Shown: positions 43,821-56,800 of the stretch, piece after piece
Numbering within the stretch: the stretch's first letter is position 1
Layout of the letters: each line of letters opens with the position of its first letter
Assembly (NCBI GenBank): GCA_027317105.1
Contig: DAHVFH010000210.1
Coordinates: forward strand, 5,702 to 69,701
Reading direction: 5' to 3'
Source: Cytophagales bacterium
GTDB lineage: Bacteria; Bacteroidota; Bacteroidia; Cytophagales; Cyclobacteriaceae
Length of the DNA stretch: 64,000 nucleotides
Position numbers and translations under genes: made by a program
The notes under the pieces: model-generated
Databases searched by the model: none
The model's input: the letters and a program-made list of their open reading frames with translations, nothing else
Told to the model about the DNA's origin: nothing

Positions 43821-44861
43821 TCAATTCCAGAAGCCCGGCTTGCTGTTAAAGGTAGGGCAAGGGATAAGTCGATTGCGTTTCTTCACCCCACGGTGCAAGG
43901 GCTTTGCCGAAAATTCATAGACTATGGAGAGCTCATGCGCGCCCCCGGCCGAAGTCGCCAGTGGAGAAATGGTAAAATCATAACTGTAGCCTACCGTAAA
44001 ATCCTTTAAGTATAGTCCCAACATAAAAATAATGGCATCTTGTTGCGTGCTTCCAATGACCGTTTTTTGAAAAGGCTTGCCCCGATACCAAAAGCCAATG
44101 GATACCGGATCGACATGATAATTCAGACCCAAGGCCAATTGTGAAATTCCACCCTGTTGTTGATAAACAAATGACGGTGTTAGGTAAGAAGCCCTGTTTG
44201 GGGAGCGCAATCCATTGTTCAAACTCAACCGGGCACCTGCATGAATAGTTGTTTTCATATAGAGTGGGTCTGTCTCGTTGAGTACCGACACATTGGGTCT
44301 GTTCATGTGGCTAAAGGCAGCCCCTAACCACCATATCTTACTATACAATACAAATCCAGATCCAAAATCGAAGTACTGGTTATTACCTAGTTTGTTCAAG
44401 GCTGGATCCAGCGACTGCGCCCCATTACCATATTGCAAACCATCTCCCATAATCAGCTTGGTTCGATCTAACCCGTTGATGCCATAGCCAAAATATAATC
44501 CAGGAGAAAAAACAAGCTTTTCGGTTAACCGGACTTTGTAACTGTAATTAAATCCTAAGGTAGAAGTGCGCCATCCAGCAGAGCCCATCTTGTCTGTACT
44601 CGCGATGATTCCAAAACCACTTCGCAACTCATCGACCCAGATATCGTAGCTGGCCATAAAAGTATTAAAGGCCTGCGGGAGATTTGGCCATTGAATGCGG
44701 TTGTTCACCACTAAACGCTGCTGCGGAGTGATACCGGTAAATCCAGGATTAAGGTATAAGGGTGCTTGGTAGTATTGCGAGAATTGGGGGTCTTGGGCAC
44801 CCGCAATCTTTGCTAGAATAATAAAGAAAATAATAATCCCACTTCTCATCATACGGTTCAA
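43821..44861 (-). CDS. PorP/SprF-family type IX secretion partner protein (copy 2)
   Basis: A 346-residue outer-membrane protein with a signal peptide (cleavage near AGAQ) and the family start DPQFSQYYQAPLYLNPGFTG. It parallels copy 1 throughout, including the end FTISPLATSAGGAHELSIVYEF and CPTFN near the C-terminus. The gene begins 11 nt after the stop of the 5019-residue adhesin gene, so it is the likely partner of that protein, as SprF is for SprB. It is followed by 219 nt before the next adhesin gene. Confidence 0.92.
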   Translation of the reverse strand: MNRMMRSGIIIFFIILAKIAGAQDPQFSQYYQAPLYLNPGFTGITPQQRLVVNNRIQWPNLPQAFNTFMASYDIWVDELRSGFGIIASTDKMGSAGWRTSTLGFNYSYKVRLTEKLVFSPGLYFGYGINGLDRTKLIMGDGLQYGNGAQSLDPALNKLGNNQYFDFGSGFVLYSKIWWLGAAFSHMNRPNVSVLNETDPLYMKTTIHAGARLSLNNGLRSPNRASYLTPSFVYQQQGGISQLALGLNYHVDPVSIGFWYRGKPFQKTVIGSTQQDAIIFMLGLYLKDFTVGYSYDFTISPLATSAGGAHELSIVYEFSAKPLHRGVKKRNRLIPCPTFNSKPGFWN

Positions 44862-44872
44862 AGGTAGTTTTT

Positions 44873-47800
44873 TTATCGGATCAAAGTAACATCTCCAACC
44901 TGAGTTGTTCGCGATTGATCGGATAGTCGCAGTGTCAATTTATAAACATAAACACCTCCCGGCATCAACTTTCCATGTTGGTCATATCCATCCCATCCGA
45001 TCGACTGATTCAGGCTTTCGAAGATCAAGTTACCCCAACGGTCGTAGATTTGCATGTTAAATTCTTCTACTCCTTTTACTTGCGGTAAGAAAATGTAATT
45101 GTACAAATCCACACCACCTACGCCCCCACTAGGTCCCGCGGAGCTTGGCGTAAAGGCATTTGGAATCTTAGCCGCACCGCCTTGCTTCGCGATAATTATC
45201 TTAAACGAAGACGCTGAACAAATCACGCCACTACCATGGTCATATTGTGCCGTGAAGCGCAAGGTATCCACGCCTTGAAATTTATATTGATAAGAAGGTT
45301 GGAAATCGGTTGACGTTCCCCCATCGCCAAAATCCCAAAGGTATTGGTTCGCTGAACTTCCACTACCGTTAAGGGTATTGATTGGTTGATCGGGAACATA
45401 TACCGTAGTTGGATAAGCATCAAAAATAGGTTGTGGTTTTGGATAAATAACGAAATGCAGCGTATCGGAAGCCGTTTGGCCTGTTTTCGAACTGCTCGTC
45501 ACCAAACTCACGAAATAAGATCCATCACTCCCTACACTAAAGACAGGGAGTGCTGCATTTGACGAAGCAACCGTATCTCTTCTTATGAGGTCAATGACTG
45601 CCCAATTGTATCGGTCGCCAGTAGAGAGGTTCTGAGTTACCGTAACTTTGGTCGGGTAACAACCTCTCGTTGGATCAATTTGAAACTGTGCCATTAGCGG
45701 TGCTAGCAATATCTCAACGGTTTTTGTAATCATACTCGAACACGTGAGTCCTGCCGTTTGGGCAGCCACATTCACAGCAGTAAGGGTCACATCCCGAGGA
45801 CCTGGTGAGGCATAATTTACATTGAGTGGACTCGTTGAACTGGTAAGTGCTGCAGGCGTAGCGTCAACACCAAAATTCCAACCAAACTGGAAGTCCGGCC
45901 AATCGGATGCAGCCACAGATGTGTTTGTATACGTTACAGTAGAATTACCGCCTACAAAATTAGGAGCAACAAAAGTAAAGTTTGCCGCTACAGATTTATA
46001 CACGGTCACTTGAATGGTTGTATCAGCAGTACAATTACCGTTCGTTGCATTGTAAACAATATTGACAATTTGCGGATTGGTTTTTGTAGGATCAAGCGTA
46101 AGCGTGTAATTTGTATTGATGGTATTCGTTGACCCAAACTGAGTTGCATCGCCTGGGTATTGGTAAAACCAGGAATTCCCAGTACTTAGCACACCGGCAG
46201 TCTGGTTTGTCAACTTCACATTGTCACCACTACAAATTACAGGCTTGTCTACAGAAACATTAGCTTGCAATTGGGCATAGACTGTGATTGATTTTGATGA
46301 ATTCTTTGAACAGCCTCCCGGGAAATCGGAATCTAAGGAAGTGGTTAATATCGTGTTCGCCTTCAAGGTAGAAGTACGACTCGAATTATAGAAGATATGC
46401 TTTAGCGTTTGACCAGTTACACTGGTTGTAGCTGTGTAAGTCGAGTCGTTACCATCACCCCATTGCCAAACATAAGTAGTCCCTGCATTTTGGTTGTATT
46501 GGAACGTAGTAGGCTCCGGTGAACATGCTGCCAAGGAGGAAAGAATATTGAAGGTTGCGTTTGTTTGGCCAACTGTATACACAACCTGACTGGTAAGCGG
46601 AGCACTGCAACCCAGGTTGTCGGTAATGGATACTAATTTATAGGTGGTTGACGCAGTGGGCTGGATTTGAATGGACTTGAAATTCCCTGCTTTCGTAAGG
46701 GTAAAGTTTGATGAACCGTCCGTGTAGGTAAAGTTGAAAGGCGCCTGTCCTTCCAATGCGATTTGCAAAAAGTCTTTGCTGCCTGTGCACAACCAGGTGG
46801 AGTCATTTTGGAATAGGCCATTTAACTTGGGTGCCGCGAGCACACTCATAATCTTAGGATTGCTTTGGCAAGCTGTTGCACCGGGGCCTGTTGCCGTGAT
46901 GGTGTATGTTAAATAGTCTTGCGCATTAGTAAGGGTATCAGTTACCACCTGATTAATAAGTGTTCCGGATGCCGATGCTGTCGGTACGCCAGAATTATTT
47001 GGGTCAACTGTCCATGTAAAATTCGTTCCGGCAACCGAGCTGCTCAACGGAATATTTAGGGTAGCACCATAACAAACTGAAGGTACTGCGGTGAATAATA
47101 CATTAGGAATTGGATCCACTTCAATATCGATCGGCACGGGTGGTCCCGCACAACCGCTTGCTTTTGGCGTAATCACATAATGGATAATCGCCGGAACCGA
47201 TCCTGTGTTTTGCAGATTTTGGAATATTAAATCCCCAGCTCCGTTTGAAAAGCCTTTGGCCGCACCCGATGTCACCGAGGCCGTCCATGAATTGACGGTA
47301 CTTGACACGTCATCCGACAACGAAATGTTGATCAAATCATTACTACATATTGCCGGAGGTGATAGGGTTGGGTTGATGATGGCAGCTGTGACATTCGGTG
47401 AAGGATTTACATTCAGGGTAATCGTTACCGGATTACCTACGCAACCCAACCCACCATTCACCACAGGTTGTAACGTATAGGTTGCTGTACTCATCGCAGT
47501 ATTGCTGTTACTCCAAATGTCTGCGATACTTTGGCCGCTGGTGTAACTGGCCACTGGAGCCGAGGTCATCGTCAAGCCTGCATCGGGCACTACACTTGTC
47601 ACGTTGAATTTCATCGTTCCGCCCGCACTCGGAACGGTGGCACTGGTAAGCACAATGTTCGCAGCAACGCCTTCACAAATAGTTTGGATCGGAGGTGAAG
47701 CAGAAAGTTGTGGAATAGGGTCAACATGAACCAACACGGTGATTGGGGTACCCGAACAGCCGGCCCCACCTTTCGCGCCAGGAGCGAATGGTGTGATCGT

Positions 47801-50800
47801 GTAGGTAAGCGTAGCCTGCGTACTGGTATTGTTCACAGGTTTGTCAGCAATCACGCTTCCGTTAGGCAGATTGCTTGCCAATGGTGTAAATCCGCTCATT
47901 TGCCCGCCTACCGAAGAGGAGGCTGTGTAGTTAAATGAAATTGACCCCGCTGTTGGCGTGGATGGCGAATTTAATACAATGTTTGTAGTGGTGTTACTGC
48001 AAATATTGGTAGCGGCTACACCAGTAGCTACAACAGTCGGTTCAACGGTAAGCACGATGTCTTTTGGAGGACCAAAGCACCCAGCACCAGAAACCGGCAC
48101 GATGGTATAGGTTACCGTGAGCGGGGCATTTGTTGTATTCGTATTAGTAAATTTATCATTCTGAATTTCGGTGGTCGCCACCCCATTTCTTGGAAATCCT
48201 ACGTTACCTGAAGTTTGGGAAAGCCCTGAACTAATAACAATGTTGGTGATGTTATAATTGGCTGCCGCTGCGCTTGTGGATGTAGTGGCCAGCACAATAC
48301 CCGAAGCATTAGTCGAGCATACCGTTGCATTCAAATTCGTGGCCACGGCCGGAGCAGCGTTAACCGTGAGGACGACTTGATAATCATTTCCGATACAACC
48401 CGCGGAAGTCGATGGCGCAATGGTGTAGGTTGCGTTAATCGGGTTTTGTGTGGTGTTAAAGTATTGATCGTTGGCTAAGAAATTATTAACGGTGTAAGTA
48501 CCCAGAGCAGCGTTGGTGCCTAAGGCAGTTAAGCCCCCCGGAACATTTACCCCCTTCAAGTTGTACTGAGAAATGGCCGCTGAACCTCCTGCCGTTCCAA
48601 CGATTATTCCTGAGGCCACCCCACTACAAATTATACTTGTTCCAGGCACCAGTATGGGTTCTGGATTAATGGTTACAACAATGTTTTGAGGTAGCCCCTG
48701 GCATCCCGAACCACTAATACCTAAAATGCTATAAGTAACGTTTACCGGAGCGCTGGTTGTATTAACATATTTATCATTCACTATTAGCGAAACACCGCCC
48801 GTTTGAGGCAGACCAAGGTTAGCCACGTTTCCTCCGTCTGCCGTGATGGTTGCAGGCACTGTTACTGAAATCAGTTTGTAGGATGCTGCACCGACCGAAG
48901 AGCCACCGGTCGCCAAGGTAATGTTGGTCGTGCTTTTACTGCAGACCGAATTCGTTAAAGCGGCCAGTACCGGCTCCGGATTTACCGTCACGGTAATCGT
49001 AAATGGTGCGCCAAGGCAAGGGACACTCGACTTCGGAGTGACTTGGTAAACTACTTTTAGTGGAACAGAGCCAATATTATTGAAAACATCATTTTTGATG
49101 GCATTGGCACTCAACGAAGTGCCTGTTGTTGGCGTTCCGGTTAAACCTGCATCTTGACTTACCAAAGAAACATCGTAAGAAGCCGCAGCAACGGAAACCC
49201 CATTGGTGCTCAGAACAATATTGGTCGGATTGGCAGAACTAGCATTGTTGCTGCAAATTGTCTTTGTCGCCAATATGGGGTTCATCACTGGCTCAGGATC
49301 TATCGGCTGGGTGACTGTGAATGGCAATCCAGCGCAAGCCCCTGAGGAGGGCGTAACGGTATAGTTTGCATTAAGTACCCCTGCTGTTAAATTAGTCAGG
49401 TTATCTGTAATCAAACCTGTTCCGGATCCAGTGCCTCCGGTAAGACCCGATGCATAGCTGGCCGTCCAGGTAAAGGTTGATGTCACCCCATTTGTAATGT
49501 TGTTGGTTTGGGGATTTATACTGATAGCTGATCTCGAACAAAGTGCTGATTGTAGTGTGCTGGCTCCAACAGGTGTTGGACTTACCTTAACAACGTAGGT
49601 GAATACAGCACCTTGACAATTATTGGCCGAGCTGAATGGCGTGATGGTATAGGTTAAATTAGCTGGTGTGCCAGTATTGTTGACATAGCTATCAGTGATG
49701 GCGGCTGCACTTGCCACGGTGCGATTAGGAGCGGCAGGAACACCGCCATTATCAGAGGATACGGTATACGTGAAAACAGAAGTCACCCCATTAGTAATTT
49801 GAGATTGAATGCTATGATTGAGCGTGGTAGCGCACTGCGGATCAGTAACGTTAGAGCCTACTGGTTCGGGATTTACGGTCACCACAATCGTAATCGGTTG
49901 GCCAACACAACTTGCTCCACTTACCGGTGTCACCACATAGCTTAAGGTTTGCGATGCGTTGGTTATATTTTTAAACACATCTCCACTCAAATAGTTATTG
50001 GCAACGCCTGTACTTGGGACTGCTGCATTCGTACCTGCGGCCGTCAGTGATCCCCCTATTGAAATGGATAGAGTATTATAACTCGATGCTCCTACTGATG
50101 TTCCATTGGTATTTAAAGTCAATCCTGTAGCTACACTACTGCAAATACTTTTATTCAGACCGCTAGCCATAACTGGCTCCGGGTCTATTGTGATTGTAAT
50201 GATCTTAGGTTGCCCTACACATCCCGATCCACTGGTAGCCACAACCGTGTATTTTACTGTTAATGGAGTTGCACCAACATTTGTAAACTTATCCGACAAT
50301 AGATAACTAGCCGATACATTACTTGCCGGCACAGTCACATTGGTACCGGCAGGTGTCAGTCCTCCGGCAATAATCCTTGCCGTAATCGTATAATTGGCGG
50401 CACCAACCGAGGAGCCATTGGTATTCAAGGTTAAATTGATATTTGCTTCACTGCAAACTGTTTTATCAAGTGAGCTTGAAATTACTGGTTCAGGATTTAT
50501 TGTCATGGTGATAACTTTTGAATCACCCAAACATCCTACTGCACTAACGGGCACAACCGTGTACGTTACCGTAAGTGCCGAATTCGTAGTATTCGTAAAT
50601 TTATCGTTTGCAAGATATCCCGGTACCACACCGGTTCCTGGGATAGCTGCATTTCCCACATTCGCCACAAGGCCTCCGCTTATCGTTTGAGCCATGACAT
50701 TGTAGTTTGCCGCTGCCACGGAAGTGCCATTAGTATTGAGTGTGAGCCCAATTGCCAGACCGCTACAAAGCGTATTGTCCAATGTAGTCGCAATTACCGG

Positions 50801-53800
50801 CTGGGGCTCTATGGTTATGGTCACCGGCATCGCCACACCAGGACATCCAGCATTACTTACCGGAACGACCGTATAGACAACATTCAAATTTCCAGCGGTA
50901 GTATTAGTGAAAGAATCGCTGCCTAAGTAGCCTGCATTCACACCCGATGCAGGAACAGTTGCGTTAGTTCCTGCCGCGGTTAATCCTCCCGCTATGGATA
51001 TTGCCGTAATGTTATAGTTCTGAGCAGCAACGGAAGTACCATTCGTATTCAACAACAGACCGGTTGAAAGACCGCTGCATATAGTCGCATTAAGCGATCC
51101 CGAAAGAACGGGTTTCGGGTTGATGGTCACAGTGATAATCTTAGGCGCGCCCGTGCAAGTTGCACCACTAACACCCACAACCGTGTAGGTAACGTTTAGT
51201 GGGTTATTGGTTACATTATTAAATTTATCTGCCGCTAGGTAGTTAGCAGCCACGCTCATGAAAGGAACAGCAGCATTTGTTCCCGCAGGTGTCAAACCAG
51301 GATCAATTGATCGTGCGGTGATGTTATAATTTAAGGCTGCCACCGAAGACCCGTTGGTATTCAACGTAAGCCCTGATGCCACATCACTGCAAACTATTTC
51401 GTTTAATAAGTTAGAGATAACCGGCTCGGGGTCGATGGTCATTATTACATTCACCGGAGAACCGGCACAGTTTGCTCCACTTACCGGAACAACCGTATAA
51501 GTGGCGGTTAAAGGAATGGCCGTTGTATTGATGAATTTATCGCTTGATAAATACGTATTCGATGCCCCTGTAAAAGGAATTACGGCATTCGTACCCGCCG
51601 CGCTTAATCCAACTGCCAACGAAATATTAGTCACGTTATAGCTTGCTGCTGCTACCGAAGTTCCGTTCGTATTTAACGTAAGCCCTGTCGCTGTGCTACT
51701 GCAAAGCGTATTGTTCAACGAGCTCGAGAGAACCGGCTGTGGATTAATCGTTATGGTTATTATCTGTGGTTGCCCCAGACACCCGGATCCGCTAACTGGC
51801 GCGGCCGTGTAGGTAACATTTAAAGGCAGCGTAGTTGTATTTGTAAATACATCATTATTTAAATAATTGGCTGCTACGGTTGAAGCAGGAACAGTGGCAT
51901 TTGTTCCAGAAGGGGTAAGCCCACCGGCTATGGAACGCGCTGTAATATTATAGTTTGCGGCAGCCACAGAACTTCCATTGGTGTTTAAGTTTAGCCCAAC
52001 GGCTACCCCACTACACACGGTAGTACTGAGCGATCCGGAAATAACCGGCTCGGGGTTGATGGTAATTGTAATGGATTTAGAAGGCCCCGGACAACCCGCT
52101 GCACTTAAAGGCACCACCGTGTACACTACGGCCAAAGAAGTATTTCCAGTGTTTGTATATTTATCGTTAATTAGGTAAGCCGGAATTACATTCGTAGCCG
52201 GGACAACAGCATTCGATCCGGAAGCAGTAAGACCAAATGCCACGGAAACCGATGAAATATTATAATTGGCCGCTGCAACTGAGGTACCATTGGTGTTAAG
52301 TGTAAGGTTGGTCGGTGAACCGCTACATATGGTCGCATCCAACGTATTTGATACCACTGGTTCAGGGCTTACTGTTAAGGTAATGATTTTAGCAACACCA
52401 AAACAATTTGCAGCACTGATCGGAACCACAGTATAGGTAACGTTCAAAGGGGTAGTTCCGGTATTCGAATAGGTATCGTTAACAAGATACCCTGCAGCCA
52501 CATTGCTGGCCGGAACGATGGCATTGGCACCTGGTACTAAACCGCCAGCGATCGAAATTGCCGTAATATTATAGGTTGTTGCTGCAACCGAAGAACCATT
52601 GGTGTTTAAGGTTAGATTGATCGGCACAATGCTGCAGACCGAACCATCCAAAGAACTCGAAACTACAGGCTCTGGATTGATGGTGATGGTAATAATTTTG
52701 GACGCCCCCAAACAACCTGAAGAACTTAGGGGAACCACGGTATAGGTAACGGTCAACGGATTCGAGCCTGTATTGGAAAATATGTCGTTGGCGAGGTAAT
52801 TCGCAGCCACCCCGCTTGCAGGCACAGCGACATTGGCTACATTAGGGGTCAACCCTCCTGAAATCGACCTTGAGGTTATGTTGTAACTCGCTGCGGCTAC
52901 TGATGTACCATTGGTATTGAGCGTCAGACCCGTGGCAAGACGACTGCATACCGTAGCGTCCAAAGTATTGGCCATCACCGGTTCAGGATTGATCGTGATC
53001 GTAATCACTTTCGCCTGACCACTGCAAGGTGTGGCGCTTACCGGAACAATGGTATAGGTAACATCCAACGCTGCTCCGCCCGTATTAGTAAATATATCCG
53101 AAGCCAGATAGCCAGCCGGAACGCCAGATGCCGGAACAACTGCATTTGAACCTCCCGCAATTAAGCCAGGGGCAATCGTTCTATTTGTAATGTTGTAATT
53201 CGTGGCGGCAACTGACGTTCCGTTGGTATTAAGGGTTAGGCCAATTGTACTACTGCTACACACGGCAGCGTTTCCATTGCCAAGAACCGGTTCCGGATTC
53301 ACGGTAATCGTTATCGATTTTGGAGGGTTGCCAGGACAGGCCATTGCGCTCACGGGCACAGCCTGATAAACAACCGTCAGCGGTGTGCTGCCGGTATTCG
53401 TAAAGACATCGGCAGCTAAATAATTAGAAGGCTTATTCGTGGCTGGAACTACCGCATTCAATCCTCCAGCTACTAATCCTGCAGCAATAGTGATTCCGGT
53501 AATGTTATAACTAACGGCCGGAGGAGAACCGCCAGCTGTGGCAAGTGTTAGGCCCGTTGCTATTCCGCTACAGACCGTCATATCGAGGGTGGCGGAAAGG
53601 GAAGGTTGTGGATTAATGGTGAAGTTAACAATAACTTGGCTTCCAAGACAACCGCCCACACTCACCGGAACAACCGTATAGGAGGCTGTTAACGCTCCGT
53701 TGGTAGTATTTAAATAAGAATCATTTGAGAGATAGGTTGAGCCAACACCTGTTGCTGGAACAACCGCGTTGGTTCCAGGGGTAAGTCCCCCTGGAACTGT

Positions 53801-56800
53801 AACGGCGGTAATGTTATAATTATTAGCCGCAACTGATCCTGCAGCAGTAGCCAACGTAACACCGATCGGTGATCCACTACACTTTGTAGTGCCAAGCGTT
53901 GGGGACAAGGTAGGTTGAGGCAAAACCGTAACCACCACTGTCCTTGCTGTTCCATTACATCCAGCACCGCTTGTTGGTGTTATGGTATAGGTAGCCGTAA
54001 TCGATGAGGCAGAATTATTGACCAGATTATCCGTAATATGTAATGTTCCCGCTGAACCATCAGGTACATTCACTCCTGGAGATCCCTGAGCCGAAGCATC
54101 CGACATCACTGGTGCTGGCCAATTGAAAAATGTTCCACCGGGCAGGTTTAAGGGAGATAAAAGAATTTCGTAGTTCACTTGCTGACCGCTACAAATAGTT
54201 TTCGATTGAGGGTTAACAAGAACGGGTTCGGGATTAACCGTCACTACCACGCTTTGAGTTGTTCCCGCGCAATTTGGTGCGGCAGTCGCTGTAGGCGTAA
54301 CATTAAAGGTAACGGATCCAACCGCGCCTGACAAATTTTTAAGTGCCCCTGCTCCTGTAAAAGTTGTGGATAGATTGCCCGTACCAACCTGCCCCACGGT
54401 AGCACCGGTAATGCTTCCGGTGATGCTTACTACGCTCCAGGCATAGGTGCTGGCCACCGATGAACTAAACGCTAACCCGGGTGCAAGCCCACTGCATACG
54501 GCTGAGGTTGTACTAGAGGTCATCACCGGACGTGCGTTTACAGTTACACCGAGATTAGCCGGAGACCCAACACAGCCTGTTGACGCAGTTTCTGTTACCT
54601 GAATTGTAACCGGAGAAGTAAGTCCGAAGTCCACATTAATGGTGCTTCCGGATCCACTGGGTGTTGCACCTGTCACCACCCATGAATAGGTTGAAGAACC
54701 ATTGGCGGGAACTACTGTGTAAGGAACCAATGTCTGGTTGGTACATACCTGAGTAGCTCCACTAATCACATTAGCAGCCGGGGCAGCATTCACGTTTACC
54801 GTCATGTGGTTGGTATTGCCCGTACATCCGTTCAGTGTTTCAAATACATCGATAGCTACCGTTCCGGTGGCGGAAGGAAATTGTAGGAGCACGAAAAAGT
54901 TGGAACTGTTTGTGCCACCACCACCAAACACCGTTACATCTGCTGCAGGAGTGCCAACTACACTCCAAGTATAAGTTGATCCCGGGTTATTTCCTGGAGT
55001 AAGTTGATAAAGTAAAATATTGCTTCCTGTACATACCGAAGTATTCCCGATAACAGGATTGTCAATGGGACGGGGAAGCGTAGTTAAGTTTATGGTAGCA
55101 ATGTTGGAACAATTCGTTATCGTGTTGGTGACCTTGGCATATAAAGTTACATTACCAACCAACGTATAGGAAAGAGGGGTCGGCACTGCCAGGGTTGCGG
55201 CTGCATCCGTAAACCAACCCACCGATCTGTTAACTAATGAACCATTTGCAATGGCGGTATTATAAGTCGTCAGATCGAATGGACCATGTTGACCACTGTG
55301 CGGAGGTATTGGATCGATAAGTGGATTAGTTCCAGTGTGATCTTCGCAGAACGATAGATTTTGAGGGACAATGGTGGGTAAAGTATTAACTACAAAGGTG
55401 AGAACCCCAGCCGAAGAAATGGCATCATTGGAACAGCCCAAGACAGTGGTCGCCTTGAAATAAAATTTAGTGCCATTTGAAACTGCAACATTAGTCGGAG
55501 CGCCTACCGGAGACGACCATGACGAGTTGTTGTACCAAACCACCGTTGTGCCATTTGTGCAGATGCTGTTGTAGGAAGTTAGATCAACTCCGGCATGTGA
55601 TCCTCCCCCGTACACGTCTTCACAAAAAGTAACCGTAGGATTTAAAGTGGTCGGCAGCGGATTGATATTAATGGTTGCCGCTGCTGTATTATCAGGGCAG
55701 GCATTGGCTGTCCCCAACTGTCCATACTTACTTTGAACCGTCCATAAAATATTGACCGTTTTAGTTGTTCCGCCCGCAGGGGTATCTCCCGGCAAACCGG
55801 TAATGGCCGTAGAAATATTATTGGGACTTGTGATGGCGGTTCCACCTACACCTCCAGTAAAAGACCAAGTACCTTTATCCACACCATTTATGGCTGTGGC
55901 TGTCAATGGTGTAGATGCACCATTTCCAGTAACTGGAGCACAAAGAGCAATGGGTGAAGGTGATGGCGCGGTAATGGTCGCAGCAGCGGGGGGTAAATCC
56001 TGGATGTTAGTAACGGCCGTACTTGTACTACTTAGGCATGATGTAGTTGTATTTTGTGTAAACGTATAGTAAGTTACAGTCGCATTGCTGGTGGGCGTAA
56101 ACAACTGGTTATTTGCTCCAGCCAGAACCCCTGCGGCCGCGGTGTATGTTGGTGAAGCGGTGGTCGACCATAAAATGGTAAACCCTGCCCCAGGGTCATT
56201 CACTGTAAGCTGAGAACCTGTGGGATTTGTAGAACAAGAAACGGCTCCAATCGCGCCAGTTGGAGCAGCAGGGAGAGGGTTTACTGTAAAATTTAATGTC
56301 GTGTTAAATATGGTTTGACACCCAGTAGGGGAGAGAATTGAAACAATTTTAATCGCATGCGGACTCGGCACTGTATTGTTTAAAGCCACTTCAGAAAAAG
56401 AGGTTGCAGTAGCCAGATCTCCGTTGCCTAAATTTACCGTGAATGTCTTAGTGGAATTTGATCCACCATCCACATTATAAGTTAAAGTGTAATTACCAGG
56501 ACTGGTTGAAGCCGCATCTAAGCTAAAACTTAAAACAGGGTCGGAGGTTGATGCTCCATTAAAGCAGGTGACGGCTGGCGTTACGGAAGGTGCGGTATCA
56601 AAGTTAGGAGGTGCACCGCCAATGGTAATGGAAGTGGATCCTCCTAAAGAAGTAGCGACACATCCATTGGCATCAACTAAAGATTGTAATTGATAAGTGC
56701 CAGACTGGGTAGTTATCGGGGGTGTCAGCGATACCGTATTGGAAGGTACTGTCGAAAGCACCACACCCGCCTGGGCAAAAGTAAAACTCCCAGCATAAGT

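Noticed and set aside
49860..53915. CRISPR-like or satellite array
   Set aside because: The 312-nt period is in coding frame, protein motifs are preserved and DNA varies at third positions, so it is a protein repeat.
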